Of a DNA stretch of 64,000 nt, positions 11,671 to 23,622 are shown piece after piece (position 1 is the first letter of the stretch; each line of letters begins with the position of its first letter). The DNA lies in assembly GCF_052857255.1 (NCBI RefSeq), contig NC_135498.1, positions 116,689,134-116,753,133 on the forward strand, written 5' to 3'. Below the pieces are notes generated by a model that saw only the letters and a list, made by a program, of their open reading frames with translations, ran no database searches and had not been told where the DNA came from. Source of the stretch: Amblyomma americanum (lineage: Eukaryota > Arthropoda > Arachnida > Ixodida > Ixodidae). A program made the translations under genes and the position numbers.

Positions 11671-14299
11671 GTTTGAAAGTTTGAAAGTTTATTGAAAAAG
11701 ATGCATAGGTAAGATGTACATAAATTGATTATTACTGAAGGAGGTCCCAAAGTGGGAACTGTCAGGGGGACCTCCTGTAATTAATTGCATATTTGAAGTA
11801 GGATAAATATATGGCAGATAGCAATTACTTAGCGGAACACAGGTGCAATAAAAAGTAAGATCTGAAATGACAGTTTAGTCATGCTAAATTTTAAAAACAC
11901 ATTTTGCAAACACAAAAAGAGAACATAGAACAAGCACTCAGGCAATAGAAGTCGTACACAATACTAACAGGTTTCCCTGGCGTGGCAATTGAAGGCAATT
12001 ATGCAGTACATAGTTTTTCAAGTTTTTATGGAATTGTGCTTCAGTGCGGAATGATTTGATGGTTGCGGGTAGCGAGTTCCAGACAGTGATTGCTGAAAAT
12101 AAAGCGGACTGTTTGCCATAATTAGTTTTGACATTCGGAAGCAAAAGATTATGTTGTTCAGCGAATCTAGTATTATTAACGTTACACAAACAGGAACCTG
12201 TAAATATAGGGAGAGTAGTGCTATTGTGACGGGCGCGATAAATTAATAAACCTAGTTTCAGTTGGAGTGAACAAAGGAGAGGTAAGATATTGAGCCGGCG
12301 GTAAAGGGGAGCACTGGATGCGGTGTATGAGCTGAATGTCATTATTCTAACAGATTGGTTTTGAAGATGACACAAAGAAGAAAGATGGGTATAGTACGTG
12401 TTACCCCACGATGATAAACAGTAATTGAGCTGGCTATGAATGAATGCATAATAAAGTGAGCGAAGAATATGCTGTTGGAAATAATAACGCGTTCTAAATA
12501 GTATACGTATACCGAGTACAACTTTTTTGCTAATAGATTTAGTGTGAAGGTTAAATTTTAAATGTGAATCAAGCGTCACACCGACAAATGTTACAGGACT
12601 TGATGGGAGAATAATGTGATTATTTAGGTATACATCTAGAACGCTGACAAGTCGTTTGTGTTCTGAGTGAAATATCATTAGCTTTGTTTTAATTGGGTTT
12701 ATTTGTAAAATATTGCTGTGGCACCATTCCATTACAATTATAAGGTCGGCATTAATTTTTGATGTTAGGTCACTTAAGTTATCGCTAGAAGAAAATATGG
12801 TAGTGTCATCTGCATACAGAATGCAGTCAGTGTTATTGAGGCATTTTTGCAGATCATAATGTAAATTAAGAATAGAAGGGGGCCTAAAACAGATCCTTGC
12901 GGAACTCCTCGATTAATTGTAATTGGTTGGGATAAAGTATTCGATATTTGTACAAACTGAGTTCTGTTAGCGAGGTAATTACGTAGTAAACTAAGAGTGG
13001 GCCCACAAATTCCCAGCGCTTCTAGTTTTAAAAGGAGTATGGCATGATTGATTGTATCAAATGCCTTCGTAAAATCAATGAATACAGCTGCCGCCCAAAG
13101 TCCGTTATCAATGAAGTGTTTAATTTTGTCAGTAAATTGTATCAGTGCGAGCTCAGTGGAATAGTTAGGGCGAAAACCAAATTGATGAGGTATCAGAAGG
13201 CTGAATTTTAGAAGGTAGTTCATTAGACGGTTAACAACGAGCTTTTCGATTGCTTTACTGAAAAATGGAAGAATAGTTATCGGACGATAATTAGCCAAAC
13301 TGTATTTATCGCCTCTCTTATGTATAGGAATAACTTTGCCGTTTTTAAGTTCATCTGGAAAGTCACCAGACTTAAACATCTTATTGATAACATTAGTGAG
13401 AACGGGCGACAGTTCGTGTGCAACAAGTTTAATTTTAGATGGAAGGATAGAATCTAAGCCACATCCGGTATTTTTTAAGCTGGTTATTACGTTTATAACT
13501 TCATCTGGGGATGTTGGACGCAAATAGAAAGAGAAAGGACCACGAGTGGGTCGCGTGATTTCAGCGGTAGGCGTTTTGACAAGCTGTAAAAAGAATGAGT
13601 TAAACGCATTTGCTATGTCCGTAGGGTTAGTTAAACTTCGCGTACCATCATTAATTTCTGTAATGTTGCCGTTTTGGTCCGAGAGATTTAAAAACTTAAT
13701 CAATTGCCAGTTCTTATGAGTGTTGTGTCCATTTTTAAGTATTTCGTTTTCATAGTAACTCCTTTTACGATGTTTAATTAGAGAAGATAGCGTTTTTGAG
13801 TAGATTTTGAATCTTTGTTTTAAAGCGAGATTGAACGGTTGCGCTTTCACTTTGTTGTGAAGGTTACTTTTTTTCTAATAGAGCGTAGTATTCCGTTAAT
13901 CATCCATGGATTTCGCGGTGCGGAATACCATTTTACCAGTGACGTTACTGTTGTGCATGCGTCAACTGTATCGATTAATTTCTTCGAAAAAATGTTATAC
14001 GAAGCGTTAGCGCAGTTTTCTTGCAACACATCTGTCCAGTCAACATTGGCTATCAAATCAATAAATCTGTTTTTGTCGAAGGAGTATCTATTTGATTTTT
14101 TCGGTGCGCTTTCATTTGAGCTGTCTATAAGCAAGAATACCGGGTAGTGATCAGTTATATTGAATCTAATGACTCCGAAGGTTTGAGGTAAAAGGACGTT
14201 AGACAACACATGGTCGATGAGCGTACCGTGTGAATCAGATGCACAACGAGTTGGAACGTCTAAGAATGATGTGGGATGGTCGACTTTATATGCAAAAAT
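11671..14299 (-). mobile_element. CR1/L2-group LINE, 5'-truncated
   Basis: This minus-strand non-LTR retrotransposon runs from the C-terminal part of the endonuclease to the 3' end. The 3' end has AATAAACTTTCAAACTTTCAAAC, a short tandem tail typical of this group. Three consecutive coding blocks are visible: 13847-14209 (end of the endonuclease), 12774-13850 (most of the RT) and 11938-12732 (RT thumb and C-terminus). A perfect 29-bp direct repeat overlaps its upstream end and a Penelope-like fragment begins directly beyond. The coding frames are long, so this copy is younger than RTE copy B. Confidence 0.85.
11938..14270 (-). pseudogene. CR1/L2-like endonuclease/reverse transcriptase, two frameshifts
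   Basis: The polyprotein reverse-transcribes LINE RNA at a nick made by its own endonuclease. The end of the endonuclease is seen as a GTLIDHVLSN stretch and an ITDHYPVFLL motif near 14130-14240. RT motifs follow: LANYRPITILPFFSKAIEKL, FIDFTKAFDTINHA, and RGVPQGSVLGPLLFLIYI near 12870-12900. The catalytic YADD box is present near 12810-12820 but in a different frame, so a frameshift lies just before it. A second frameshift at about 13850 separates the endonuclease end from the RT. The C-terminal block has HSQLNYCLSSWG and TRFAEQHNLLLP motifs. No full-length product is possible. Confidence 0.8.
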
Positions 14300-14337
14300 A
14301 TAATAATAGTGGGATGGTCGACTTTATATGCAAAAAT
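14271..14337. repeat. 29-bp direct repeat at a LINE/Penelope junction
   Basis: Positions 14271-14299 and 14309-14337 are identical (GTGGGATGGTCG through GCAAAAAT), separated by nine bases. The first copy reads on the minus strand as part of the CR1/L2 endonuclease, and the second lies immediately before the Penelope-like coding sequence. Confidence 0.9.
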
Positions 14338-15665
14338 CGGGTGTGTGCATAGGTGCCAAGGTAGCTCCCATTCTCAGTGACATTTATGTAACCCGGGTTG
14401 ATGTGAAAGTTGACTCTGATCTAGCCGGTTATTGCGTACGCGTTTTCCGTTATGTGGACGATTACCGGGTATGGCTAGGTCAGTGAATCCCGAATTTGTA
14501 TCAAATGTTCTTGTTGTTTTTGCACGTAATAGGTGAGGGCTGAGGTTCACACATGAACTCCCTCAAGAAACAGTCTTGCAATTTCTTGATTTATAATTGT
14601 CTTCCGAACCCAACCATGTCTGTTGGCAGTATTCCCCTAGGAGTGAAAAGCCCCTTTGAATTACAGGTTCTTTCATTCAAACCTTGTAAAAAGTGGCATC
14701 GTTACGGGATGCTTATGGCATGGCAGTAAAGAAATCTTGTTATCATAAAATGATGCCCAGTCTCTTAGGCCAGGCAGACGGTTGTAGGAAAGCTGGTTTG
14801 CCGGACTCAGTTCTCGTTTTGAGTGCAGACAAAGTCCTCCGTGAGCATAAATCGTCTGCAAGTACCTCGGGGCTGGAAAAAGGTTCGGAAGAAGGGAGAA
14901 GAAAGGTAGTAGTTATGCCATATGTCCACACACGGTCGCACCGGATTAAAAGAGTGGGGAAGAAGCATGAGGCAAAGGTTCGGTTTTTTGCACCTAACAA
15001 GCTAGAAAGAGTGGGGTCGGCGGTTCAAAAATGCATGAAGGGCGCAGAAGAAATGCTTGCAACATAAATCATGAAAATAGACATGTTCTCTTTAAGACTG
15101 GCGTAGTATCAAATCCTCCTGTCCTGTGGCCTTAACTACATAGGCCTCACTGGTCGCGGAGTTAACGTGCGGCTTATGGAACACGCTAATTCTTTAAGAA
15201 AGAAAGAAAGAAACTAACCTAGCTATGTATTGTTTCACGTGTAAATGTACGGCGTTTTTTTATGATACTGATGTCTTGTTCGCTCAGTCTGACCAGCGCA
15301 CTAGAGAAGTAGCTGATGCGCTTCATATTATTAGGAAAAGTAATGGGTGCGTGAGTACACCATTTGTTATATTATCGCTTCGAGAAATCAATGTGCTACA
15401 TAGTGGGTAGCGGTTCTGAAGATAAACACATGCTTTTAAAGCGGTTTCTTTCTTGTACTTGGACTAGGAGTCTTGTTGACATTGCGCATGTGCGCTGTTT
15501 TTTCGTTTGTGTATTTATGACGTGCTTCTTTCTAATAAAGAATCTGTTGTAAGTACAGCGCTGGTTTTTGTGTCTCGTCTCTTACTTGGTCCGTGTGTGT
15601 TTGCGCTTTTGAACCACCACTTTGCATCAACGCCAACTAGCCCATTGTGCAGTTCTTCTACAATT
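14330..15665 (+). mobile_element. Penelope-like element, 5'-truncated fragment
   Basis: On the plus strand, broken frames encode the RT palm of a Penelope-like retroelement (GVCIGAKVAPILSDIYV and then RYVDDY at about 14340-14465). A linker with THELPQETVLQFLDL follows. Near 15130-15190 there is a GIY-YIG endonuclease core (CGLNYIGLTGRGVNVRLMEH). A C-terminal stretch follows with SDQRTREVADALHIIRKSNG (about 15285-15345). The 3' end carries an AATAAAG signal near 15535 and a long T/G-rich tail to about 15665. Penelope elements differ from LINEs in having this RT plus GIY-YIG pair. Many stops show that the copy is dead. The N-terminal half is missing. Confidence 0.8.
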
Positions 15666-16640
15666 TAATTTCTTCTTGACGCTGTTTCGGTTTCTTCAGC
15701 CGAACGATGACTGTGACGTGTAGTTTGTGTTTAAGTCACATGAGGCGTAAAAAATCGGTTATATAATTGCTGACAGGTCGTTTTTTGTCATTACAGGTCT
15801 TGAAAGTGGCTGCATTAAATGTCTTAGTGAAATAAGGATACATATCATTGATTTTATTACTTGTTATAGTTGCATTATGTGACCAAAACATCAACTTGAC
15901 GACAGTCGACGTTCGGTCGATGAAGCCAAAACAGCATGAGAGAAGAAATTCAATTACAAAATATATAGCCGGGTTGTAGGCAAATACCACCTGGTAATCT
16001 ATGTATTTTATTATCTAACGCATCGTATGAGAAAAGCAAACACGCAATAAATTTAGGTGTCTATAGTCCTTAAATGACTCATTCATCTTTGGGTTATTCT
16101 TATTATAGATATTTATGGTTATGATGGTTACGCATATTAATAGCAAAAGAAATTTGCTGATATTTCAAGCATTGCACATTGCATCATTGCATACGGTTAT
16201 GAAGCATTTCTTGGAAGATTGGAAAGTAACTCTGTGCAAATTTATTTTTATCCACCATACCGCATATCAATTTCATATGTGCGTTTCTATGTTCACTTTT
16301 ACATCTGCTGTGGAGCACAGAATCCCAACAGACACCATTGAAGGCATCAACTACAGAGTGGCTGCGTTCCTGCGGGGGGCGAGAGACCGGGATGGTGGTC
16401 CGAAAGCTGTGTTGAAAGGGGTGGACCCTTCACCCCAGTTATTGGGGCTTTGTAAACAAGAATGCCCAAAATGTCTTGCAAAAACAAATAAATAAATAAG
16501 AAACTCTTGCACTGTACATAATGTCAGATATGTGGAATGTAATTTCAGTAGTAAAATGTGCACAAAAATACTGATGAAGTGAAGAAAGCCTCTCTGGATT
16601 GGAAAACTGGGCCTTAAGTCTAATTGGGTCGGTGGGCTCA
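15666..16640. other. Unassigned stretch ending with a retroposon-like tail
   Basis: No family was recognised. At 16484-16500 there is an (AAAT)n-type run, AACAAATAAATAAATAAG, preceded by about 190 bases beginning near 16305 that read like the 3' end of a dispersed element. That is only a weak suggestion. Confidence 0.4.
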
Positions 16641-17300
16641 AAGTCATACAGCTATGGGTTCTATATGGGTTACCTTTGTTGACTTCCCGCAAGTGTCACC
16701 TAAGAAGTCCACCGGGACCAGAAAGGGCTAGCCCACCCTGGGGGCTCAGGACAGGCTAGCCCAAAGGGGCCTAGTACGGGCTAGCCCAAAGTCATACAGC
16801 TATGGATTCTATATGGGTTACCTTTGTTGACTTCCCGCAAGTGTCACCTAAGAAGTCCACTGGGACCAGAACGGGCTAGCCCACCCTGGGGGCCTAGAAC
16901 AGGCTAGCCCAAAGGGGCCCAGTACGGGCTAGCCCAAAGCCATACAGCTATGGGTTCTATATGGGTTACCTTTGTTGACTTCCCGCAAGTGTCACCTAAG
17001 AAGTCCACCGGGAGCAGAACGGGCTAGCCCACCCTGGGGGCCCAGGACAGGCTAGTCCAAAGGGGCCCAGTACAGGCTAGCCCAAATTCATACAGCCATG
17101 GGTTCTATATGGGTTACCTTTGTTGACTTCCCACAAGTGTCACCTAAGAAGTCCACTGGGACCAGAACGGGCTAGCCCACCCTGGAAGCCCTGGACAGGC
17201 TAGCCCAAAGGGGCCCGGTACGGGCTAGCCCAAGGGGGCTCGTTATGGGCTAGCCCAAGGGGCCCGGAACGGGCCAGCCCAAGGAGATCCAACGCGGAGC
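16641..17300 (+). repeat. 148-bp tandem satellite with GGGCTAGCCC palindromes
   Basis: Four units begin at 16641, 16789, 16937 and 17085, each exactly 148 bases apart, with few differences. Each unit has a unique half (CATACAGCTATGGGTTCTAT, GACTTCCCGCAAGTGTCACC) and a half with three spaced copies of GGGCTAGCCC or AGGCTAGCCC. After 17232 only the palindromic half continues, in decayed form, up to the edge of the hAT element. Similar GGGCC/GGGTAGCCC words occur at 22290-22345 on the other side of the hAT, so the hAT may have landed inside this satellite. Confidence 0.9.
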
Positions 17301-17316
17301 TTTGTGGGGCTATGCA

Positions 17317-20300
17317 GCAGTGTTGTAGGCATTACCGAAAAAAAGTAACTAAATCCGTTACTCGTTACACTAAAAAAAACGCGTTACCGCCCTACGTTAC
17401 CTAAAATCAAAGGTAACGCGTTACCGTTCCTGTTACCGAAAAAAGTATCGCACGTTACTTTGCCTTTACTCCATGGTCGTAAATTTTAATCAAGGCGTCT
17501 TCGCTTCAAGACAATTTTATAAAGCTCATATTTCACATAATTCTAAGTTCACAAAAGAAAACATAGCTGAACTGAACAAATATACAGTAATTCTGTTACA
17601 CTTCTGCTAAAAAACCATTCGCGCAAACTGTGGGGCAATAAGAAATGCTTCCATGGCATAGTTCCGGAAAATATATATTTCCTCTCATAAACATTTTTTT
17701 CACTTGAACCTCTATAATTATCGCAAAAATTCGAGTGTTTATAATAAGGTGTTCCAGGTCAGCCTCGCTCGCTCAGGAACTCAATACCCAGAAACGTAGC
17801 CGCAGTTGCAGATAGAAAGAAGCAAAATTTATTTTGAAAACAATGTTGATAAACAGCGGAAACTTTCCAATAACTACAACTTACTGTTGAATTTAAGCAA
17901 CAGCTGCATTTCAAAGCTGTCATCGGACAGCTTGCCTCGCTTCTTGGTGAATACATCCGCACCTACGCTAAATAGGCGCTCGACGGACGCACTGGATGGT
18001 ACTCCTGTATTCACTTTCAAGAAGAGCTGGTGAACGCGTGGAAAGTTTTCCTTCAGGCCACTCAGCGCAAAGTTACGCGGCACCAAAATGTACCGCAACA
18101 GTTCTTCATCTTCACTTGACGACGATGTGAAGGAGTTCCCAAAGAAGTCATTCTCTGTCGTGCTGGAGCTGAGGCAGGTCGCTGTCTGGATGCCCGCAAG
18201 CCGAGAAAATCTCGGCAGCTCGCTTTTGACGGTCTCGACGACAGCATTTGGCTTCGCTTCATCGTCACTCCAGGACAACTTGAACCTCGGCAGCAAGGTA
18301 GCCGCAACCACCATATCCTTCCGATTCATAACAGTGTTGAATCTGCGTCAGCAAAAACTCGCTTCAGAAAAGTTGCTTTTATCGACAAGGTGACTGGAAA
18401 GCTGTCGAATAGCTATTCACATTTGTAAATGGCACCCCCTCTATCTTGCGATATCTTACACCACCTTCAGCAGATGAAGTTGAATTAAGTGATAATCTTC
18501 AACAGCACGAAATACGGTTGTTACAAACGGAAGAGCAATAGGGGGAAATGAGAACATATACAGCATTTGGATATGCGAATCACGTTTGCATGATGTCCAC
18601 AACATGAGCGCACAATTCTTCTCACTGGCTTCAACTTTTACATATTTGCGCCAACAAATGTAGTGCGACTCGAAAAGGGGCTTCTAATCGCACGGCCAAG
18701 CAGACTAGCAGCACGCACCGGAGCGGAAGAGTCGTCTTCCTCACTCCGTCACGAGCCAGGTCATGCCGCTCGGCCGCATGACGGCGCCCGCAGAATGTTA
18801 GCAGTGTGGCAATATATAAGCAGTTCATTTTCTCATAATAAGCCTACGACGTGTGTTAAAAACTGACCTCTTGTGGATGCCATCCAAGACACACTGAGCT
18901 AGAGGCCCGCAGAAGTGCAGTCACGAGATTTTCTCGTGCTCGACCTTTTTGATGAAAACATCGAACGTCGGAAGTAGGTAACCACTCTAGTTGTTACCTT
19001 GCAGGACGTCCAAGGCACAGCACACGGGCTTCATGGCCTGCAGTGTAAAAACCGGATGTTGAATTAAAAGCCGCGGGTATTATACCTGGGAGCTACATAC
19101 CTTGCAGTATTCCGCTATGAACTTAGGCTCATCAGGTTTCTGCAGCCTGGGAACTCCAAGCTTAGAGAAAATAAATTCCAAGTCCTGCCCTTTTTCTAGC
19201 AAGCAATTGATAGCGTCCACAGCCATAAATGTTGAATTCCATCTTGTAACAGCCGGGTGCGGCAAGTAGATCCCGCATAGGGTTTTACGTCAGCTGCTTG
19301 CTCTGACTGTCCTTGCATGTTCAAAAATTTCTGGCACTTCCTGAACACACTCTGTTTTAGCCTAGCGTAATCCGCGTCAACAGAATCCGCCCTCGCTGCG
19401 TCAACACTTGCAATTAGGTTCATGGTGTGCGCAGAACACCAATGATGCGGTGGAAGCCGGTGTTTGCCCTCCTCCACGCTGTCGATGAGTGGACATAAAT
19501 GTATGGGCTCGCAGTTCTCCTCGCCTTCATCGTCTCCTTCATCTTGACCGTAGAGCCTGTGCAGCGTGAAGCCAATGTTTAGCAATGTGCACCAGAACTC
19601 AGTAATTCACAGAGAGGGGAAAATGCTTTAACTTACCTAAAAGCTTTCAAAAAGTTCCATCCACTCTCCGTGTTCACCTTGATGACCTTTCCGTGAAGCA
19701 CGAATTCACTGAACACCTCTTCAAGTGTAGGGGCCAGGCTTTCATAGTTTACGCTCCCTTTCATTCGGCGACAAGCTAAGGCCGCAACCTTTCGGTCTAA
19801 AGTCTCCGGATCCAGCCATAGAGCTGTCACTCCAAGGTAGTACCTAGAAACCATATTTTAATGAAACATTACACTAAACAAGGTCGCAGAAATACACGAT
19901 TTAGAAAGTGGGCTTGGTTTGGGCTAACGCGGAGGGACAACTAATGCGCCAAATATGCATTTCTTCATCATGAAAGTGATACTGAGCGCGAAGGGATAGC
20001 AAGGGACACGATAAATGCCTTCCTTCTTCTGTTTATATTTAAACCTTCGCGCTGAGTATTATTTACACGATGAGATGAACACCAACGAACCAGCACAACG
20101 CTTTATCCTACGGACTTGTTTCTAAACAATTATCAAAAGCTAAAAGATTCACCTGTGAAAGTGAGTGCAACAGTCCGCGGTGACAGCCACATGAAGGATA
20201 GTTTGAAATTTTGAGTGTAAATTTCCTTTCATCGTTTCGAGGCGCGCATGGAAACGAGTCATGAGCATTGGACGTGTAAGAACTGTTCTTTCTGGGGCTG

Positions 20301-22238
20301 TTTCTTTGAGTGACTTCACAAACGATGGCTCCTCTACGACCGAAAACGGCTGCGCTGCACTGATGGCAAACTCTTCCACAAGCCCGTCAAGCCGCTCTTG
20401 TGTCATGAATGAAGTTCAATTTCCCTTGAGTCATCCGCTTGGGCGAATTTTGTTCCGGACTGAAGTGTTCTTCGCACAGTATCCTTTTTTGCCGGCATCT
20501 CAAACTCGTGGAGGCTTTGCCTCTGCAATTTGTATTTAAAAAATTAATAAGCAGTCAACAGAAACATTGAAATACCAATAGAGGGGCTGGGGTGTTGTTA
20601 ATCTGCCAATATCGCCAAAAATGCATCAGTACTGACACTCAACGCAGGAAACAAAGTAAAATTAAAAAGATGGATTTAAAAGGTAGGCATACCTTCACAT
20701 ACCCTTTAAATTTGGAGTTCGAGGACTTTCCGCCACTCAGCAGCTTCAGTTTTGGCAAACAAAGGAGGCACTTGAAAGTGAAGTTTTCGTCTTTGCTATT
20801 CTCTGAAACAAAAATTTTACTCAGTGCAGGCCACGGCGAAGGGTGCAGAGTTGTCGCGGCCATCCTTCCAAGTTACACAAAGGCCGAGATGGGCAGACGA
20901 CGTAGCCCGAAGGCGCCTCTGCTTTTTATACTCTTCCACACCTCGGCGGTCTCTTTCCCTCATCGCATGTGCCTGGCGTTTTCATTTCGAAAAGCGCGTG
21001 TTTCCTATTGTCCCTCAAGCCACCTCTTGATTTCGGGATCCCGACTACAGGTTGAATCAAGCGTCAATGCCTTCTGAAAGTATTGTTCTTAATGTCTGCA
21101 GCTCTCCACCTTCAGAAACCGGATGCGAGGAAATGGGCTAATGTTATTCTTCCATGAGGAACACGGACAAGGCACAGGTGACAGCAATTCACTTGCAGCA
21201 GTCCAGTTCTAAGAAAAGCGTCTACGTGTGGGCCGCATGGTGGACTCCGCTGCTTTCGTCAAGCTTTGAGCGGTGGCGGCTCTACCCGCCCCACCTGGTG
21301 TCAGCGCTTCTCAAGAAATTCTGTGCCATTTTTCCCAGAATCGACCATTTGCGGAAACCTGTAACTCGTCTTCTCTGCCAGGCTTGTTTTCCAACCAAAA
21401 GTCTCGAACCCAGTCCACACGCGCATATTATTCACGCGAATGAAAACTCCAGATGGTCGCATTCCGCCTGCGACAGAGTCTAGGTAGGAAAAGGAGGGAG
21501 ACCGTCCTTTGTCACAGAGCTGTCGGCAGTTGGCTGTTCCTTGTTCTGAATAGAGGAGAAGAGGGGGGAGGGGGGAGAATGGAGGAAGTTGGAGCGACAG
21601 TGTTGTTCAGCAGAAAATTTTTAGAAAGTTTAGTAGAGGTAGCTTACGAGTCACAACTACCCGCACAGGAACAAAGGCCCATTTCCTTCTTTTTCCTCTA
21701 CTGCAGTGCTACAGCCGGTTGACTGCAAAACCTTTTTCTGCGCTGTACCATTGTACTCTTTTGACAGCTCTCTCAAGGCCATCTTGAAGTAAACTGGCGA
21801 CATTCCTGAGTTTACCCAGTACAGCGAATTTGACTTCCTTCGCTTCAACAAAGAATGCGAGAGTGTGGGCTTGGAACGAGACCTTTTGGTTGGAGAACAA
21901 GCTTAAGGAGAAACGGTCGTGCTTTTTTTTTAGTTGTGTGCGTCGTCAAGCGCAGGTCTTTTCTGCCATAGATGCGAGCCGAAATAAGGGTCGTCGAGAG
22001 TAGCTTGACAAAACTTTAGGTGTTTCTTTTCTAAGAACGGAGACGAAGGGGGGGGGGGGGGGGCAACCGGAATAAAAAGTAACTAGCAACGTGACACCTC
22101 ACGTTACCAAAAAATGCTACCGTAAGTACGTTACACGTTACAGTTTCGAAATGGTAACGAGTACGTTACTAAGTTACCGAAAAAACTAACGCGTTACCGG
22201 TAACGCCGTTACTTGTAACGCGTTACCGACAATACTGC
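17317..22238 (-). mobile_element. hAT-superfamily DNA transposon with termini
   Basis: The element runs between GCAGTGTTGTAGG at 17317 and its inverted counterpart (GCAGTATTGTCGG when read inward) ending at 22238. Outside these lie GCTATGCA (17309-17316) and AGTATGCA (22239-22246), an imperfect eight-base target duplication as expected for hAT. Both ends are packed with GTAACGCGTTAC-type words (17340-17460 and 22080-22225), probably subterminal transposase sites. Inside, on the minus strand, are a BED-type zinc finger exon and the hAT catalytic and dimerisation segments. A run of G lies at about 22049-22063. Frameshifts in the exons mean the copy is inactive. Confidence 0.85.
17874..20863 (-). 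pseudogene. hAT transposase gene (BED zinc finger), multi-exon and decayed
   Basis: The transposase would cut and paste the element. Exon 20863-20693 has a BED-like finger (FTFKCLLCLPK and a GGKSSNSKFKGYVK end), with a good donor (AAG|GTATGC). The next piece (20406-20149) has QPFSVVEEPSF and the first catalytic region, TADCCT, where TADCWT is usual. The piece at 19854-19640 has YYLGVTALWLDPETL and NTESGWNFLKAF, ending at AG|GTAAGT; the second catalytic Asp is expected at the E. The piece 19585-19200 has PPHHWCSAHTMNLIAS and then, in another frame, HPAVTRWNSTF. A small exon near 19010-19050 encodes AMKPVCCALDVLQ between consensus splice sites. The last exon (18329-17874) carries the hAT dimerisation motif SSASVERLFS. 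At least one frameshift (near 19270) and the D-to-E change argue for loss of function. Confidence 0.8.
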
Positions 22239-22399
22239 AGTATGCAGTAAGCCCACTGGGCTGCCCTTGTGGGTCGCCCCCAATGCCGAGTTGCAAATCC
22301 CGCACATATCCCACGTCGGGCCCATATGGGTAGCCCGTGCCGGGCCAACAATGATCCGCAGTTCAAAGCCTCATTTGTGCTAGTGGGGGCAGTAATATT

Positions 22400-23622
22400 T
22401 CTGGTCCAAGTGTACCCAAATTAGTATCAAAATGCAATGTGGTGCTTGACAAGCTCTTGCTCTGGTCGCTGCGCAATAATAGAAACATTAATACAGCAAA
22501 AACAAAATCAATTTCTTCCGGGCAAAAAATAAACGATTTGAAATTCAACACGCGATTAAATATGCTGATAATGAAATTGAAAATGTTCATGAGCACAAAA
22601 TTCTGGGAGTTTTCTCATCTGAGCTCAGCTGGGATACGCAGGTGAATAACAACTGTAAAAAGCTCGCGGCGAATATAGGAGCACTGTCACGATACCGAAC
22701 GCGGCTACCCTCAAAGGTTAAGAGACAAATATATTATGCACTCTTAGAATCTCATATTAATTACTGTAGCTTAATATGGACACCCACTACGAAAACAAAT
22801 ATCGCGAAGATTCTGTGCCTCCAAACGTAAAACCCTTCGTCGCATCGTGAACGTGCACTACTTATCCCCAACAAACGTTCTGCTTCAACTGTATCATATC
22901 AGCACTGACCACATGTATTACTTCCAGATGCTACGTTTGTTTTCTTTTTAGAATAGTTCTTACAAGGCCTTTATAACTGAAACAGCTTTCCTAAAAATCA
23001 AACATACTTCTGCTAATACCCGCATAACGGGTACTTGGTTTGTTCTTCATTTTAGAACAAACTAAAAACTCCAAACTTTGCAACACAATCTTCTGCATGT
23101 AGTCAACAAATATAAACATACCACAAATTTCAGATTTAAAGAACTTTTACGATATTTTGTCGAGTTGTGAGGAATGTTTTAGATTCATTACTTCTGATTC
23201 TCTAGGTGCACTGTCATGTACAGAGAATTTTTTGCATTTCTGTAAAATTTTGATTATTTCATGGAACGATGTATATATATATATGTTCAAAATATGTATT
23301 AGTGAACATTAAGTATATCTTTGTGATTCTGTTACATGTGTGTTTCTTGATTACGTATTATTTTGCATTAGACGAGCATAGAAGCTGCAGTTTTAACCAC
23401 ACTATTGTATTTATTGAGTGTACTCATTGTTTGTGTTTTTAGTGTGTATATTTGTTCTATTTATTGTATCTTTCTTATGTTTATTTCAGTGACCTGATGT
23501 GTCGCAGCCACTGATATCTAAAGGATTCCCGGGCCCAGTCAAGCTGCAAAAACAGTTTTTTGCCTGGAAATCCTACTAGTTGTGTTTTAGGAAAAATAAA
23601 TTATATTCAATTCAATTGAATT
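22400..23622 (+). mobile_element. CR1/L2-group LINE 3' fragment
   Basis: This plus-strand fragment encodes the thumb and C-terminal part of a LINE reverse transcriptase: HKILGVFFSSELSWDTQVNN at about 22590-22650, then ANIGALSRYRTRLPSKVKRQ and ALLESHINYCSLIW at about 22670-22780. The reading frame changes more than once. An untranslated stretch of about 750 bases follows and ends in AATAAATTATATTCAATTCAATT, a short tandem tail. The RT palm and endonuclease are missing, so this is a typical 5'-truncated insertion. Confidence 0.75.

Noticed and set aside
16641..17300. Regular repeats considered as a CRISPR array
   Set aside because: The whole 148-base unit is repeated with no variable spacers, and the surrounding DNA is eukaryotic.
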